Source: CAYXTC01 sp964479375
GTDB lineage: Bacteria; Patescibacteriota; Minisyncoccia; Minisyncoccales; GWA2-38-27
Direction: 5' to 3'
Assembly: GCA_964479375.1 (NCBI GenBank)
Contig: CAYZKD010000016.1
Coordinates: 1-13,422, forward strand
Length of the DNA: 13,422 nucleotides
The position numbers were made by a program, and so were the translations under genes. Under the pieces are notes generated by a model. That model ran no database searches. It was given only the letters and a program-made list of their open reading frames with translations, and was not told the origin of the DNA. Shown in pieces: positions 5,645 through 13,230 of this stretch; the first letter of the stretch is position 1, and each line of letters starts with the position of its first letter.

Positions 5645-6391
5645 ATGCTTTTTTATATCTTAGCCAGCACTTTTATTATCAGTTTACTGGCTTTTGTCGG
5701 AGCCCTGACTTTGTTTTTAAAAGAGAAAATATTGGACAAAATACTGCTGATTCTAGTTGCCTTCTCGGCCGGGTCTCTTTTGGGAGGGGCCTTTTTACAT
5801 CTAATTCCAGAAGCGGTTGAAGGAGGCGTTCCTCTTATGAGTCTCTTTTTATGGCTGATTGCGGGGTTCTGCTTGTTTTTCGTTTTAGAGCAGTTTATAA
5901 GGTGGCATCATTGTCCCCAAGGAAAATGCGTGGAAAAGCCGGCTCCCTTCTCTTTTCTTATACTTGTTTCAGACGCTGTTCACAATTTAATAGACGGCTT
6001 AGTGATTGCGGGCTCTTTTGCTGTTTCTGCTCCGATAGGGATGGTTGCTGCTTTAGCGGTCGCTCTGCATGAAATACCACAGGAGGTCGGAGACTTCGGG
6101 GTTTTGGTTTACGGCGGTTTTAAAAAAACAAGAGCCCTTGTGCTGAACTTTTTATCGGCCATTACTGTAGTTTTGGGAGGAATTATTGGATTCTTTTTGT
6201 CTGAGAAAATAGGGGATTCTATTATTTTTCTCTTACCCTTTGCCGCAGGCAACTTTATCTATATCTCAGCCTCTGATCTGATTCCTGAAATTAAACATAA
6301 AGAAAACATAAAAAAATCTTTAATACATTTTTTTGTTTTTCTGGCGGGCATAGGCGTGATGATTTTAATTAAAATACTGTTTCATGATTGA
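5645..6391 (+). CDS. ZIP family divalent metal transporter
   Basis: This 248-residue membrane protein has eight predicted helices. The binuclear metal site is visible as H113-N114...D117 (VHNLIDG) in helix 4 and H142-E143-x-P-Q-E147 (LHEIPQE) in helix 5. HLIPEA (52-57) in helix 2 is also characteristic. The loop after helix 3 carries HHCPQGKC (88-95), a likely cytoplasmic metal-binding patch. ZIP proteins import Zn, Fe or Mn into the cytoplasm; which metal cannot be told from sequence. It overlaps the next gene by 8 nt. Together with the CDF exporter in the first operon it forms an import/export pair beside cofactor-handling proteins. The TAA-T-ATG junction with the upstream gene indicates coupling. 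Confidence 0.93.
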   Translation: MLFYILASTFIISLLAFVGALTLFLKEKILDKILLILVAFSAGSLLGGAFLHLIPEAVEGGVPLMSLFLWLIAGFCLFFVLEQFIRWHHCPQGKCVEKPAPFSFLILVSDAVHNLIDGLVIAGSFAVSAPIGMVAALAVALHEIPQEVGDFGVLVYGGFKKTRALVLNFLSAITVVLGGIIGFFLSEKIGDSIIFLLPFAAGNFIYISASDLIPEIKHKENIKKSLIHFFVFLAGIGVMILIKILFHD

Positions 6392-7256
6392 TAAAAAGGT
6401 AGCAATTTGCAGCGGGAAGGGCGGAGCAGGGAAATCAATGTTGACTTCTTCTTTGGCTATTCTTATGGCCGAAGAAAACATTATAGCAGCAGACTGCGAT
6501 GTTGACGCTCCCAACCTAGCAATATGGCTGGGAGAGCCTGAGAACTGGAAAAAAGTAGAAAAAATAAGTGTTTCCGAAAAGCCGGTAATTGACAGCAACA
6601 ATTTAACAGAAAAAAAGGCAAAAGAGTGTGCTGGCAAGTGCAGATTCAACGCTTTAGAAGTTAAAAAAGGAACGCTTAAGCTCAATCCTTTTCTTTGCGA
6701 GGGATGCGGGGCCTGCGAGGTTTTTTGTCCCAGGGGCACAGTTAAAATGAAATCGGTGGAGAATGGCGAGATAAGATTTAAAGAGAGTAAACACGGATTT
6801 CCTCTGATCTCAGGACACCTTTATCCCGGAGAGACAGGTTCTGGTAAAATAGTTTCTGAGATCAAAGGCAGATCTTCGGGAATAGCAAAAGGCGGGGTTA
6901 TGCTGATCGATTCTGCTCCCGGCACAGGGTGTCCCGTTATAGCCTCTCTGCGGGACGCAGACTCTGTTTTGCTGGTGACAGAGCCCACCTCCTCATCTTT
7001 TTCTGATTTGAAGAGGGCATTGAGGGCGGTGGATCATTTTAATATTCCTTGGTATGGCGTTATTAATAAATGGGATATTAACAAAGAACTGAGCGAAGAG
7101 ATTGAGGCCTGGATGGGGAAGAGATTGCTTGGCAAAATTTCTTACGACAAAGAAATTTTCAAATCTGTTTCCCGGTTAACCCCCATAGTAAAAACAAACC
7201 TAAAAGCCAAAAAGGAAATAGAGAAAATATTTAATAATTTTGTAAAAAAAATTTAA
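6384..7256 (+). CDS. Second MinD-superfamily ATPase with ferredoxin insert, one cluster degenerate
   Basis: This 290-residue paralogue of the protein at 1721-2560 has the Walker A motif SGKGGAGKSM (10-19), ADCDVDAPN (36-44) as switch I, and LIDSAPGTGCP (174-184) as switch II, followed by VTEPTSSS (198-205). In the ferredoxin insert the second motif is intact (C105/C108/C111/C115), but the first keeps only C82 and C86 (KECAGKCRFNA). It probably binds one [4Fe-4S] cluster where its partner binds two. Orp3/Orp4-type ATPases commonly work in pairs, so a heterodimer with the other copy is plausible (inference). Its start overlaps the ZIP stop by 8 nt and the DUF134 gene starts one base after it. 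Confidence 0.92.
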   Translation: MIDKKVAICSGKGGAGKSMLTSSLAILMAEENIIAADCDVDAPNLAIWLGEPENWKKVEKISVSEKPVIDSNNLTEKKAKECAGKCRFNALEVKKGTLKLNPFLCEGCGACEVFCPRGTVKMKSVENGEIRFKESKHGFPLISGHLYPGETGSGKIVSEIKGRSSGIAKGGVMLIDSAPGTGCPVIASLRDADSVLLVTEPTSSSFSDLKRALRAVDHFNIPWYGVINKWDINKELSEEIEAWMGKRLLGKISYDKEIFKSVSRLTPIVKTNLKAKKEIEKIFNNFVKKI

Positions 7257-7257
7257 T

Positions 7258-7545
7258 ATGGTTAGGCCTATTAAAAAAAGAAAAGTTTATGTTGATCCCA
7301 AGGCAGTATATTTTAAACCCAGGGCCATTCCTCTTACTGAATTGAAAGAAATTAATTTGGAGAGATCGGAACTTGAGGCACTAAGGCTTTGCGACCACAA
7401 GAAGACAGGACAGATCGTGGCGGCTAAGAGAATGGGGGTTTCCCAGAGCACTCTTCAGAGGATTCTTGGATCTGCCAGGGCAAAGGTGGCCTCGGCCCTT
7501 GTGAGAGGAGAGGCTATTAAGATAGAAAAGAAAAACAAAAATTGA
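7258..7545 (+). CDS. DUF134 (UPF0251) helix-turn-helix protein
   Basis: This 95-residue basic protein opens with MVRPIKKRKV. It shows the family block LERSELEALRLCD (34-46), a helix-turn-helix of sigma-70 region-4 type at about 50-72 (TGQIVAAKRMGVSQSTLQRIL), and ARAKVASALVRGEAIKIE (73-90). DUF134 proteins (PF02001) are poorly characterised but are commonly found beside NifX-family and ferredoxin-MinD genes. It is last in the operon. In context it is the best candidate to read the shared leader palindromes at 73-88 and 3469-3484, a proposal not shown by sequence. C45 is its only cysteine. The tail after 90 is lysine-rich and lacks the usual glycine-rich end. Confidence 0.9.
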   Translation: MVRPIKKRKVYVDPKAVYFKPRAIPLTELKEINLERSELEALRLCDHKKTGQIVAAKRMGVSQSTLQRILGSARAKVASALVRGEAIKIEKKNKN

Positions 7546-7569
7546 TTTTTGTCAGCCCAGTGTTATCAT
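7542..7569 (+). promoter_or_regulatory. Sigma-70-like promoter for the exporter operon
   Basis: TTGATT (7542-7547) and TATCAT (7564-7569) are separated by 16 bases, and TG at 7561-7562 makes an extended -10. The -35 box overlaps the stop codon of the DUF134 gene. The start codon at 7580 lies ten bases after the -10 box, the same spacing as the two leader copies, so this transcript may also be leaderless; no Shine-Dalgarno is seen before 7580. Confidence 0.55.
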
Positions 7570-7579
7570 TAACTAAGAT

Positions 7580-9166
7580 ATGAGCAGAAAACTTATTATT
7601 GTTTTGATTATTGCGGCTTTAATTTTAGGAGTCGCCGCACACCAGATTTTCTTTAAAGAGAACAGGGGAGATTTGGATTTGTTCGAAGTGAAAAGAGCAG
7701 AAGTTGTCCAAGAAGTGTCCGAGACAGGAGTAGTTAGAAAAGGAACAGAGAAAATAGACCTTAGTTTTAAGAATCCAGGCAGGATAGAGAAGATCTCTGT
7801 CAATACTGGAGAAGAGATTGAGGCAGGCCAGGAGCTGGCTAGATTAGACACAGAAGAGCTTGAATTTCAACTAAGAGAAGCAGAAGCCGCTTTGGCCGGT
7901 GCCAGAGCGGATTACAATAAACTAATAGAAGGCCCGACTCAGGAAAAAATTAGAGTGGCAGGCGCTGACGTAACTGCGGCAGAAACCGCTCTAGAGAATG
8001 CAAAACAAAGCCTTCAGGACGTAAAAGATGACGCCCAAGAAGATTTGGGAAATGCTCTTCAAGACGCCCTAAACGTTTTAGACGATGCCTATCTTGAGAT
8101 ATACGACAGTTACAACCTGACAAGCTACCTTCGGAGAACTTATTTTTCTTCAAACCCTAATCACACTACGGTTGAGATAAAATATGAGATCAAGGGGTAT
8201 TACAAGAATTTGGAGGATCTTATTGATGAGGCGGAAGAGACTGTTTCCGAAGAAGATATTGATTTAGCCCTCTCTGAGGCAAAAACTATGCTTAAAAACG
8301 TTTCCGATCATATGCAGACAATAAGGGATTTAAGCGATTCTTCAGCCTATGTGGACAGGGTCAGTACTTCAGATAAGAATTCTATTATCACCCAAAAATC
8401 TTCTCTGAATTCTAGTTATTCCGATGCTTCAGGCGCCACCCAGACCATTTCCACTACTAAAATTACGAATAGGGCCAACATTAACACTGCTCAATACGAA
8501 GTTTATTCTGCCGAAGATTCTCTTCAAAAAGCAGAAGAAGAACTTTCTCTGCTGACGGCAGATGCTCGTTCCGAAGACGTCGAATTATATCGCTCCAAGA
8601 TGATTCAGGCAGAGTCAAAAGTTTCCCAACTGAGAACGAAATTAAAAGACGCTATTTTAAAAAGTCCTTATTCGGGGCAAGTTAGTAGGGTAGAAAAAGA
8701 AGAGGGAGAACTGGCCCAGCCCCAGGATGTGCTGGTTACAGTACTGCCCTCCTCTCCTTTTCAGACAAAGGTAGACATTTATGAGGAAGACATTGTTGAG
8801 GTAAAAGTTGGAGACCCTGTTGAAATCAATTTAGTGGCCTTTCCCGGGGAGTCCTTGGAAGGAGAGGTTTCTGCTGTAGATCCTGGAGAAAAAATGATAG
8901 ATGGCGTAGTTTATTACGAAACGACAATTGGCTTTAAAGAAACGAGAGAAGGAATCAAGTCTGGCATGACAGCAGATATCGTTATAACCACTGCTAGAAG
9001 GGAAAATGTCTTGGCTGTTCCAGAAGATGCTGTAGAGAATAATACAGTTAGAGTCTTCTCGGACGGAAAGATTAAGAATAAAGAGATAAAAATCGGCATG
9101 GAAGGGGAAGAGTTAATAGAGGTGGTCTCCGGCTTGAAGGAGGGGGATAGGGTGATTGTCGAATAA
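7580..9166 (+). CDS. HlyD/MacA-like membrane fusion (adaptor) protein
   Basis: This 528-residue protein has a single N-terminal membrane anchor (4-22) and no lipoprotein cysteine, with the bulk outside. VSETGVVRKG (46-55) opens the beta-barrel. NPGRIEKISVNTGEEIEAGQELARLD (65-90) is the first lipoyl half-motif and ILKSPYSGQVSRVEKEEGELAQP (359-381) the second. A long helical hairpin spans about 95-355. The barrel and membrane-proximal domains follow (395-528), with LAVPEDAVENN and GLKEGDRVIVE typical of MacA. It is far longer than the usual 350-400 residues because of a Ser/Asp/Thr-rich insert at about 150-305. It is the first gene of a three-gene exporter unit, five bases before the ATPase. 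Confidence 0.9.
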   Translation: MSRKLIIVLIIAALILGVAAHQIFFKENRGDLDLFEVKRAEVVQEVSETGVVRKGTEKIDLSFKNPGRIEKISVNTGEEIEAGQELARLDTEELEFQLREAEAALAGARADYNKLIEGPTQEKIRVAGADVTAAETALENAKQSLQDVKDDAQEDLGNALQDALNVLDDAYLEIYDSYNLTSYLRRTYFSSNPNHTTVEIKYEIKGYYKNLEDLIDEAEETVSEEDIDLALSEAKTMLKNVSDHMQTIRDLSDSSAYVDRVSTSDKNSIITQKSSLNSSYSDASGATQTISTTKITNRANINTAQYEVYSAEDSLQKAEEELSLLTADARSEDVELYRSKMIQAESKVSQLRTKLKDAILKSPYSGQVSRVEKEEGELAQPQDVLVTVLPSSPFQTKVDIYEEDIVEVKVGDPVEINLVAFPGESLEGEVSAVDPGEKMIDGVVYYETTIGFKETREGIKSGMTADIVITTARRENVLAVPEDAVENNTVRVFSDGKIKNKEIKIGMEGEELIEVVSGLKEGDRVIVE

Positions 9167-9171
9167 TATTT

Positions 9172-9897
9172 ATGGACAGTCCTGTTATCAAACTGGAGAA
9201 CGTTTGGAAGAAGTATCAACTTGGCAAAGTAGAACTTACAGTCCTTAAGGGGATAGACCTGCAGATTAATGCAGGTGATTTTATGAGTATAATGGGACCT
9301 TCGGGTTCTGGCAAATCAACCTTGATGTATATTGTCGGCTCTTTGGATGCTCCGACCAAAGGAAGGGTTTTTTTAGACGGCAAGGATATCTCTAATTTTT
9401 CAGAGGATCAATTGGCTGCAGTGCGAGGAAGAAAAATTGGCTTTGTCTTTCAGCAGTTTAATCTCCTTTCTAATCTAACTGCCTTGGAGAACGTTGCCCT
9501 CCCTATGTTTTTTCAGGGGAAAAGGGAGCCAGAAAGAAACAGAAGGGGAAAAGAACTATTAGATATGGTTGGTTTAAAAGAGAGATCAGGCCACAGGCCC
9601 CCGGAACTTTCCGGAGGAGAGCAGCAGAGAATAGCCATTGCTCGCTCTTTGGCCAATGATCCTGAAATTATCGTGGCAGACGAGCCTACGGGCAATTTGG
9701 ATTCTGTCACCGGTAAAAAAGTTATGGAAATTTTAACAGACCTTCATCAGAGGGAGGGCAAAACCATAGTTGTTGTTACTCATGATCCAAAGATTGCAAA
9801 CTACAGCAAGAACATAGTCAACATTAAAGACGGAGAGATACTCTCTAATCACCATACAGCAGAAAAATATCTATGGAAAAAACGATCCAATACCTAA
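9172..9897 (+). CDS. ABC transporter ATPase, MacB/LolD type
   Basis: This 241-residue cytoplasmic ATPase contains Walker A GPSGSGKST (42-50), Q-loop Q94 in FVFQQFNLL, signature LSGGEQQR (146-153), Walker B IIVADEPTGNLD with catalytic E171, and H-loop H204 (VVTHDP). FNLLSNLTALENVALPM is characteristic of the MacB/LolD/FtsE-like (type VII) group, which performs mechanotransmission instead of carrying substrates through the membrane. It follows the adaptor gene closely and overlaps the permease by 25 nt, so the three belong together. The substrate is unknown: peptide, lipoprotein or toxic compound export are options. Confidence 0.95.
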   Translation: MDSPVIKLENVWKKYQLGKVELTVLKGIDLQINAGDFMSIMGPSGSGKSTLMYIVGSLDAPTKGRVFLDGKDISNFSEDQLAAVRGRKIGFVFQQFNLLSNLTALENVALPMFFQGKREPERNRRGKELLDMVGLKERSGHRPPELSGGEQQRIAIARSLANDPEIIVADEPTGNLDSVTGKKVMEILTDLHQREGKTIVVVTHDPKIANYSKNIVNIKDGEILSNHHTAEKYLWKKRSNT

Positions 9898-11093
9898 AAA
9901 TAGCAGCCAAGAACCTAAGGACCAGACCTCTAAGAAGCTGGCTGACTATAATAGGGGTGGTTATAGGGGTCTTTTTAGTAGTCTCTTTGCTCTCTCTTAC
10001 AGAGGGGCTGAAAAATGCGATTATGAAGGAACTTCAAATGATAGGAAAAGACCTTGTGATTGTAATGCCCGGGGAGATGACAAATTTTGCCACTACCTTT
10101 GCGGGGGGCCTAGAGCTTTCAGACGAGGATCTGGGGGCCATTAGGAACGCGGAGGGAGTAAAAAGCGTTTTGCCTTTGAATTATAAGGGGAAATCAGTCA
10201 GATACGAAGGGGAAAAGAAAACAGTTTTTCTCAACGGCATTCCTCTTGACGAAAAAGGATTGGATGTGCTGGTTTCTGATATGGGTTGGACCCTTACAGA
10301 CGGGGAATGGCCCAACGCAGGGAAAAGGGAAATAGTTTTGGGGAATTATGTTTCTCGAGATATTTTTCCAGGGCTGAAAGTGGGAGACCGTGTGATCATA
10401 GACGGCAAAGATTTTAAAGTGAAAGGGGTTCTTCGTTCTTTAGGCAATAAACAAGACGACACCTCTATTACCGTAGATCTTTCTGTGTTCCAAGATATTA
10501 CCGGAGAAAGGAAGGGTGCCAAACAGGCTTTAGCCAAAATTCAAGCCGGATATGCGACAGAGAAGGTAGTGGAGAATATAGAAGATAGTTTAGAAGAAAC
10601 TAGAAAAAGAAAAAGAGGAGAAGACCTCCCCTCTTTTACCGTCTTAACTTCAGAAAAAGTTGTTGATATTGTGGGTAATATTATAGGGATGATTCAGGCT
10701 GCAGTTTTCGGGCTGGCCTCCATTGCTATTTTAGTAGGGGGCATAGGCATCATGAATACTATGTATACTTCAGTCAGGGAGAGAATAAGAGAAATAGGAG
10801 TGATGAAGGCTGTCGGAGCCCAAAATAGAACCATTCGCCTTATCTTCCTTTTTGAAGCGGGGATAGTTGGTTTAATAGGAGGAATAGGGGGCGTTGCTTT
10901 GGGCATTGGATTAGCGAAAGGAATAGAACTTTATTTTGTACTAAACCCCGTATTTTTGATTAAAGCCTCTGCCAGCCCCTGGCTTATCTTGTTCGGACTA
11001 TTTTTCTCTTTTGCCATAGGATGCCTCTCCGGTTATTTGCCGGCTAGATCTGCGGCTAAACTAAATCCGGTGGATGCTTTGCGTTATGAATAA
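9873..11093 (+). CDS. FtsX/MacB-type ABC permease
   Basis: This 406-residue permease shows the standard MacB-like order. A short amphipathic helix and LRTRPLRSWLTIIGVVIGV lead into membrane helix 1 (22-42). A large extracytoplasmic domain follows (about 45-265, MacB_PCD type), then helices 2 (272-296), 3 (325-350) and 4 (368-388). The diagnostic SVRERIREIGVMKAVGA motif (300-316) is the cytoplasmic coupling segment after helix 2, and the end LPARSAAKLNPVDALRYE (389-406) is canonical. It forms a dimer with the upstream ATPase and works with the HlyD-like adaptor. No TolC-type gene is nearby, consistent with a single-membrane cell. The start lies inside the ATPase gene, 25 nt before its stop. 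Confidence 0.94.
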   Translation: MEKTIQYLKIAAKNLRTRPLRSWLTIIGVVIGVFLVVSLLSLTEGLKNAIMKELQMIGKDLVIVMPGEMTNFATTFAGGLELSDEDLGAIRNAEGVKSVLPLNYKGKSVRYEGEKKTVFLNGIPLDEKGLDVLVSDMGWTLTDGEWPNAGKREIVLGNYVSRDIFPGLKVGDRVIIDGKDFKVKGVLRSLGNKQDDTSITVDLSVFQDITGERKGAKQALAKIQAGYATEKVVENIEDSLEETRKRKRGEDLPSFTVLTSEKVVDIVGNIIGMIQAAVFGLASIAILVGGIGIMNTMYTSVRERIREIGVMKAVGAQNRTIRLIFLFEAGIVGLIGGIGGVALGIGLAKGIELYFVLNPVFLIKASASPWLILFGLFFSFAIGCLSGYLPARSAAKLNPVDALRYE

Positions 11094-11153
11094 AAAAGAG
11101 ATAAACTCGTAGGCAGAAAGCCCATTGTTCTTTAAAAAAAGAAAGGATGAGAG

Positions 11154-11528
11154 ATGAAGAAAGGGTTTAGAAAAAGGCGCCAAAGGCCGGTCAATCCAAG
11201 CGATCTTCGGGGTCCTATTTTTGAATGGAAAATTCCTGACGGCAGGCAGATTACGGTGTGTGTAAGGAAAAAAGGGACCAAGGGGGGCCATTTTCACAAA
11301 GGAGAGGATCCCTCTAAGGATCCGGAAAGGATTTTTGTAGCCGAAGGAAAGATGGAGATTGTCCTCTCTCGGGAGGAGAAAACAACGCGCATTGTTTTGA
11401 AGCAGGGGGATAGCATAGACATATATCCTTTTATCCGCCACTCTTTTACATTTTTGGAGGATACAATTGTATTGGAATACCGCGCTAATTATTTTGATAA
11501 AAATCGCTCTGACACTTATCCTCTTTAA
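11154..11528 (+). CDS. Small cupin-domain protein
   Basis: This 124-residue protein has one cupin barrel. Metal ligands expected from the family are visible: H46 and H48 (GGHFHKG), E58 (DPERIFVAEGKMEI) and H96 (PFIRHSF), with GDSIDIYPF (85-93) forming the second motif. The N-terminus is strongly basic (KKGFRKRRQR). AAAGGA at 11142-11147 gives one of the clearest ribosome sites in the window. It is separated from the permease by 60 bases without a clear terminator, so read-through from the exporter operon is possible, and it ends at a strong terminator. Cupins range from sugar isomerases to dioxygenases and binding proteins. The short form resembles sugar-nucleotide-type or storage-type cupins, but no specific activity can be assigned. 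Confidence 0.82.
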   Translation: MKKGFRKRRQRPVNPSDLRGPIFEWKIPDGRQITVCVRKKGTKGGHFHKGEDPSKDPERIFVAEGKMEIVLSREEKTTRIVLKQGDSIDIYPFIRHSFTFLEDTIVLEYRANYFDKNRSDTYPL

Positions 11529-11534
11529 TCTTCT

Positions 11535-11561
11535 AAAACCGGCCGCACAGCCGGTTTTTTT
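11535..11561 (+). terminator. Rho-independent terminator after the cupin gene
   Basis: AAAACCGGC (11535-11543) pairs with GCCGGTTTT (11550-11558) around a 6-base loop, and a run of seven T ends at 11561. It begins seven bases after the cupin stop. The A-rich left arm would also work for transcription from the other strand. Confidence 0.9.
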
Positions 11562-11638
11562 ATTCTGAGAATATGATATTGTATAAAGAGATAATATGAT
11601 TCAAGGTCGGGAATAAAAAGTTAATAAAAACTATTTTT

Positions 11639-11986
11639 ATGCCAGAAGAAGAAAGCAAAACATCTCAAGAGTCCTCCTCGGGGGGGACAAATAACAACAT
11701 GGTGGCGATCTTAAGTTATCTTGGCGTTCTCTGTTTGGTTCCCTTGATCGCTGTGAAAGATAATGATTTTGTTCAATATCACGCAAAGCAAGGCCTGACT
11801 CTTTTTATAGCAGAGATTGCTACTATGCTTGTTGGCTGGATTCCTCTTATCGGCTGGTTGGTAGGATTTGTAGCCTGGATATTATGGGTTATCCTTTCCA
11901 TTATAGGGATAACGAACGTAGTCAATAAAAAGAAGAAACCGCTTCCTGTTATCGGTGGTTTAGCCAAGAGTCTTTTTAAGAGCTAA
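11639..11986 (+). CDS. DUF4870-like small membrane protein
   Basis: This 115-residue protein has a polar, Glu/Ser-rich N-terminal tail (1-20), then MVAILSYLGVLCLVPLIAVKD (21-41) and FVQYHAKQGLTLFI (44-57). The latter is the HAxQGL-type signature of the DUF4870/Tic20-like family. Two further helices, at about 58-78 and 79-97, are followed by a basic tail. Function is unknown for the family. An internal ATG at 11699 would give a protein starting at the first helix, but the longer start matches the usual tail. No Shine-Dalgarno precedes 11639. The 110-base upstream region after the terminator is AT-rich, with GATAAT at 11590-11595 and TTAATA at 11621-11626 as weak -10 candidates. The gene at 12018 follows 31 bases later and may be cotranscribed. 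Confidence 0.8.
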   Translation: MPEEESKTSQESSSGGTNNNMVAILSYLGVLCLVPLIAVKDNDFVQYHAKQGLTLFIAEIATMLVGWIPLIGWLVGFVAWILWVILSIIGITNVVNKKKKPLPVIGGLAKSLFKS

Positions 11987-12017
11987 AGGTCGTAAAAATA
12001 AAAAGAGATCTTTATTT

Positions 12018-13148
12018 ATGAAAGAAACTTACGTAAAAACTTTAGGGCTGTTTTTACTGGGACTTTTGTTTTTAGCAGGAAACTCCGCTAATGCTGCTTC
12101 GATTCCGGAAGGAGGGAGCGGCTTCGAAGAAGCCGCATCTATTGAACCCGGAGAATACGAGGACTTTAATATTGAAGGAGATGAAGAACTCTACTATAAA
12201 CTGAACGTAAAGGCGGGCCAAGAGGCAAGGGCTGGTTTTCAGTATAAATGCCATCCCGACGCGTCCAGATATCATTATTACGACATGGTTTGGGGTTTGT
12301 ACAATTCAGATAGAGCCGCAGTGGCAACGGATAGTTTTCTGGTAGATTGCAACAGCAGCGAGTTTAATTCAAGCGAAATTGCATGGATGCCCAATTCTGA
12401 TCAATCAGAATACGAGTATTATTTGAAAATTGGATGTGAAAAGCCGGGAGTGGGCGTGACCATAAAAGGGTTAAGCATTTCTGCCACTGATTATTATGAC
12501 GCCCAATCCCAGACCGATGCTGGAGATTCTATTACTGGCGCCACGGGTGTAGAGTTTGGAGAATACGAAGGAGCGCTTTCTGGGGAGTTAGGTTCTGACA
12601 AAAAAGACGTTTATAGGGTTCCAGTCGGATCAGATAAAACTCTATCTGTCAGGCTTGTCCCTCCGACTGATGAAATCCTAGAAGTGGCTGTCTTAAACTC
12701 GGATAGGAAGGAGATCAGAAAAGAGAGGTCAGCCAACAAAGGAGCCGTAGTTGAGAATAATGCCCCAATTTATGCGGGTGGTGATTACTACGTCTCTGTT
12801 TCCTGTAGGGAATATCCTGAATGTGCCGGCGTAACAGAGTATAGTCTGTCCATTGAGGAAAAGGAAGGGATTTCAGAAGCGCTTAAAGAAGAAATACCTC
12901 CCTCAGAAGGGGGAATGCCTTCTGTGCCAGAAGATATAGGGGAAATGACTCGGCAGATGCAAGAGAGCGGGGAAAAAGCCAGCGAAGCCCTAAAGGAGGG
13001 AATCAGGGGACTGATCTACTATATTGTCTTACCGATCGCAGGCGGCATAGTCTTTCTGATTGTGATAATCATAGTAGTGGTGGTTGTTCTGAAAAAGAGA
13101 GGAGGCGATAAGGGTGAGGGAGAAGGAACGACGGATAAGGAAGAATAG
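12018..13148 (+). CDS. Secreted, membrane-anchored protein with two PPC-like domains
   Basis: This 376-residue protein has a signal peptide (hydrophobic 9-21, cleavage likely after ANA, residue 26). Two similar beta-rich segments follow, at about 33-157 and 164-280. Each starts with a Gly-Glu-Tyr turn after an acidic stretch (PGEYEDFNIEGDEELYYKLNV; FGEYEGALSGELGSDKKDVYRVPV) and ends in a YYLKIGC/YYVSVSC strand, a pattern resembling bacterial pre-peptidase C-terminal (PPC) domains. Cysteines C78, C111 and C140 lie in the first and C263 and C269 in the second; disulfides are likely. A Pro/Glu-rich spacer with a helical part (285-330) leads to one membrane helix (332-358) and a charged cytoplasmic tail. 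The orientation is N-out. Binding or surface display is inferred; no catalytic motif is seen. Confidence 0.75.
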   Translation: MKETYVKTLGLFLLGLLFLAGNSANAASIPEGGSGFEEAASIEPGEYEDFNIEGDEELYYKLNVKAGQEARAGFQYKCHPDASRYHYYDMVWGLYNSDRAAVATDSFLVDCNSSEFNSSEIAWMPNSDQSEYEYYLKIGCEKPGVGVTIKGLSISATDYYDAQSQTDAGDSITGATGVEFGEYEGALSGELGSDKKDVYRVPVGSDKTLSVRLVPPTDEILEVAVLNSDRKEIRKERSANKGAVVENNAPIYAGGDYYVSVSCREYPECAGVTEYSLSIEEKEGISEALKEEIPPSEGGMPSVPEDIGEMTRQMQESGEKASEALKEGIRGLIYYIVLPIAGGIVFLIVIIIVVVVVLKKRGGDKGEGEGTTDKEE

Positions 13149-13168
13149 GTTTTAAGGAAAGAACCTAG

Positions 13169-13196
13169 AAAAGCCCGGGGCTCTCCCCGGGCTTTT
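13169..13196 (+). terminator. Rho-independent terminator after the PPC-like gene
   Basis: AAAAGCCCGGGG (13169-13180) pairs perfectly with CCCCGGGCTTTT (13185-13196) around a CTCT loop, 20 bases after the stop codon. The stem is very GC-rich and symmetrical with A and T tails, so it can act in both directions. Confidence 0.9.
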
Positions 13197-13230
13197 GTGT
13201 CCAGGTTCAGAAAAACATAATACGTCTCTA

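Noticed and set aside
11094..11153. Terminator or promoter between the permease and cupin genes
   Set aside because: No GC-rich stem with T-run and no paired -35/-10 boxes could be found in these 60 bases; read-through is as likely as a separate start.
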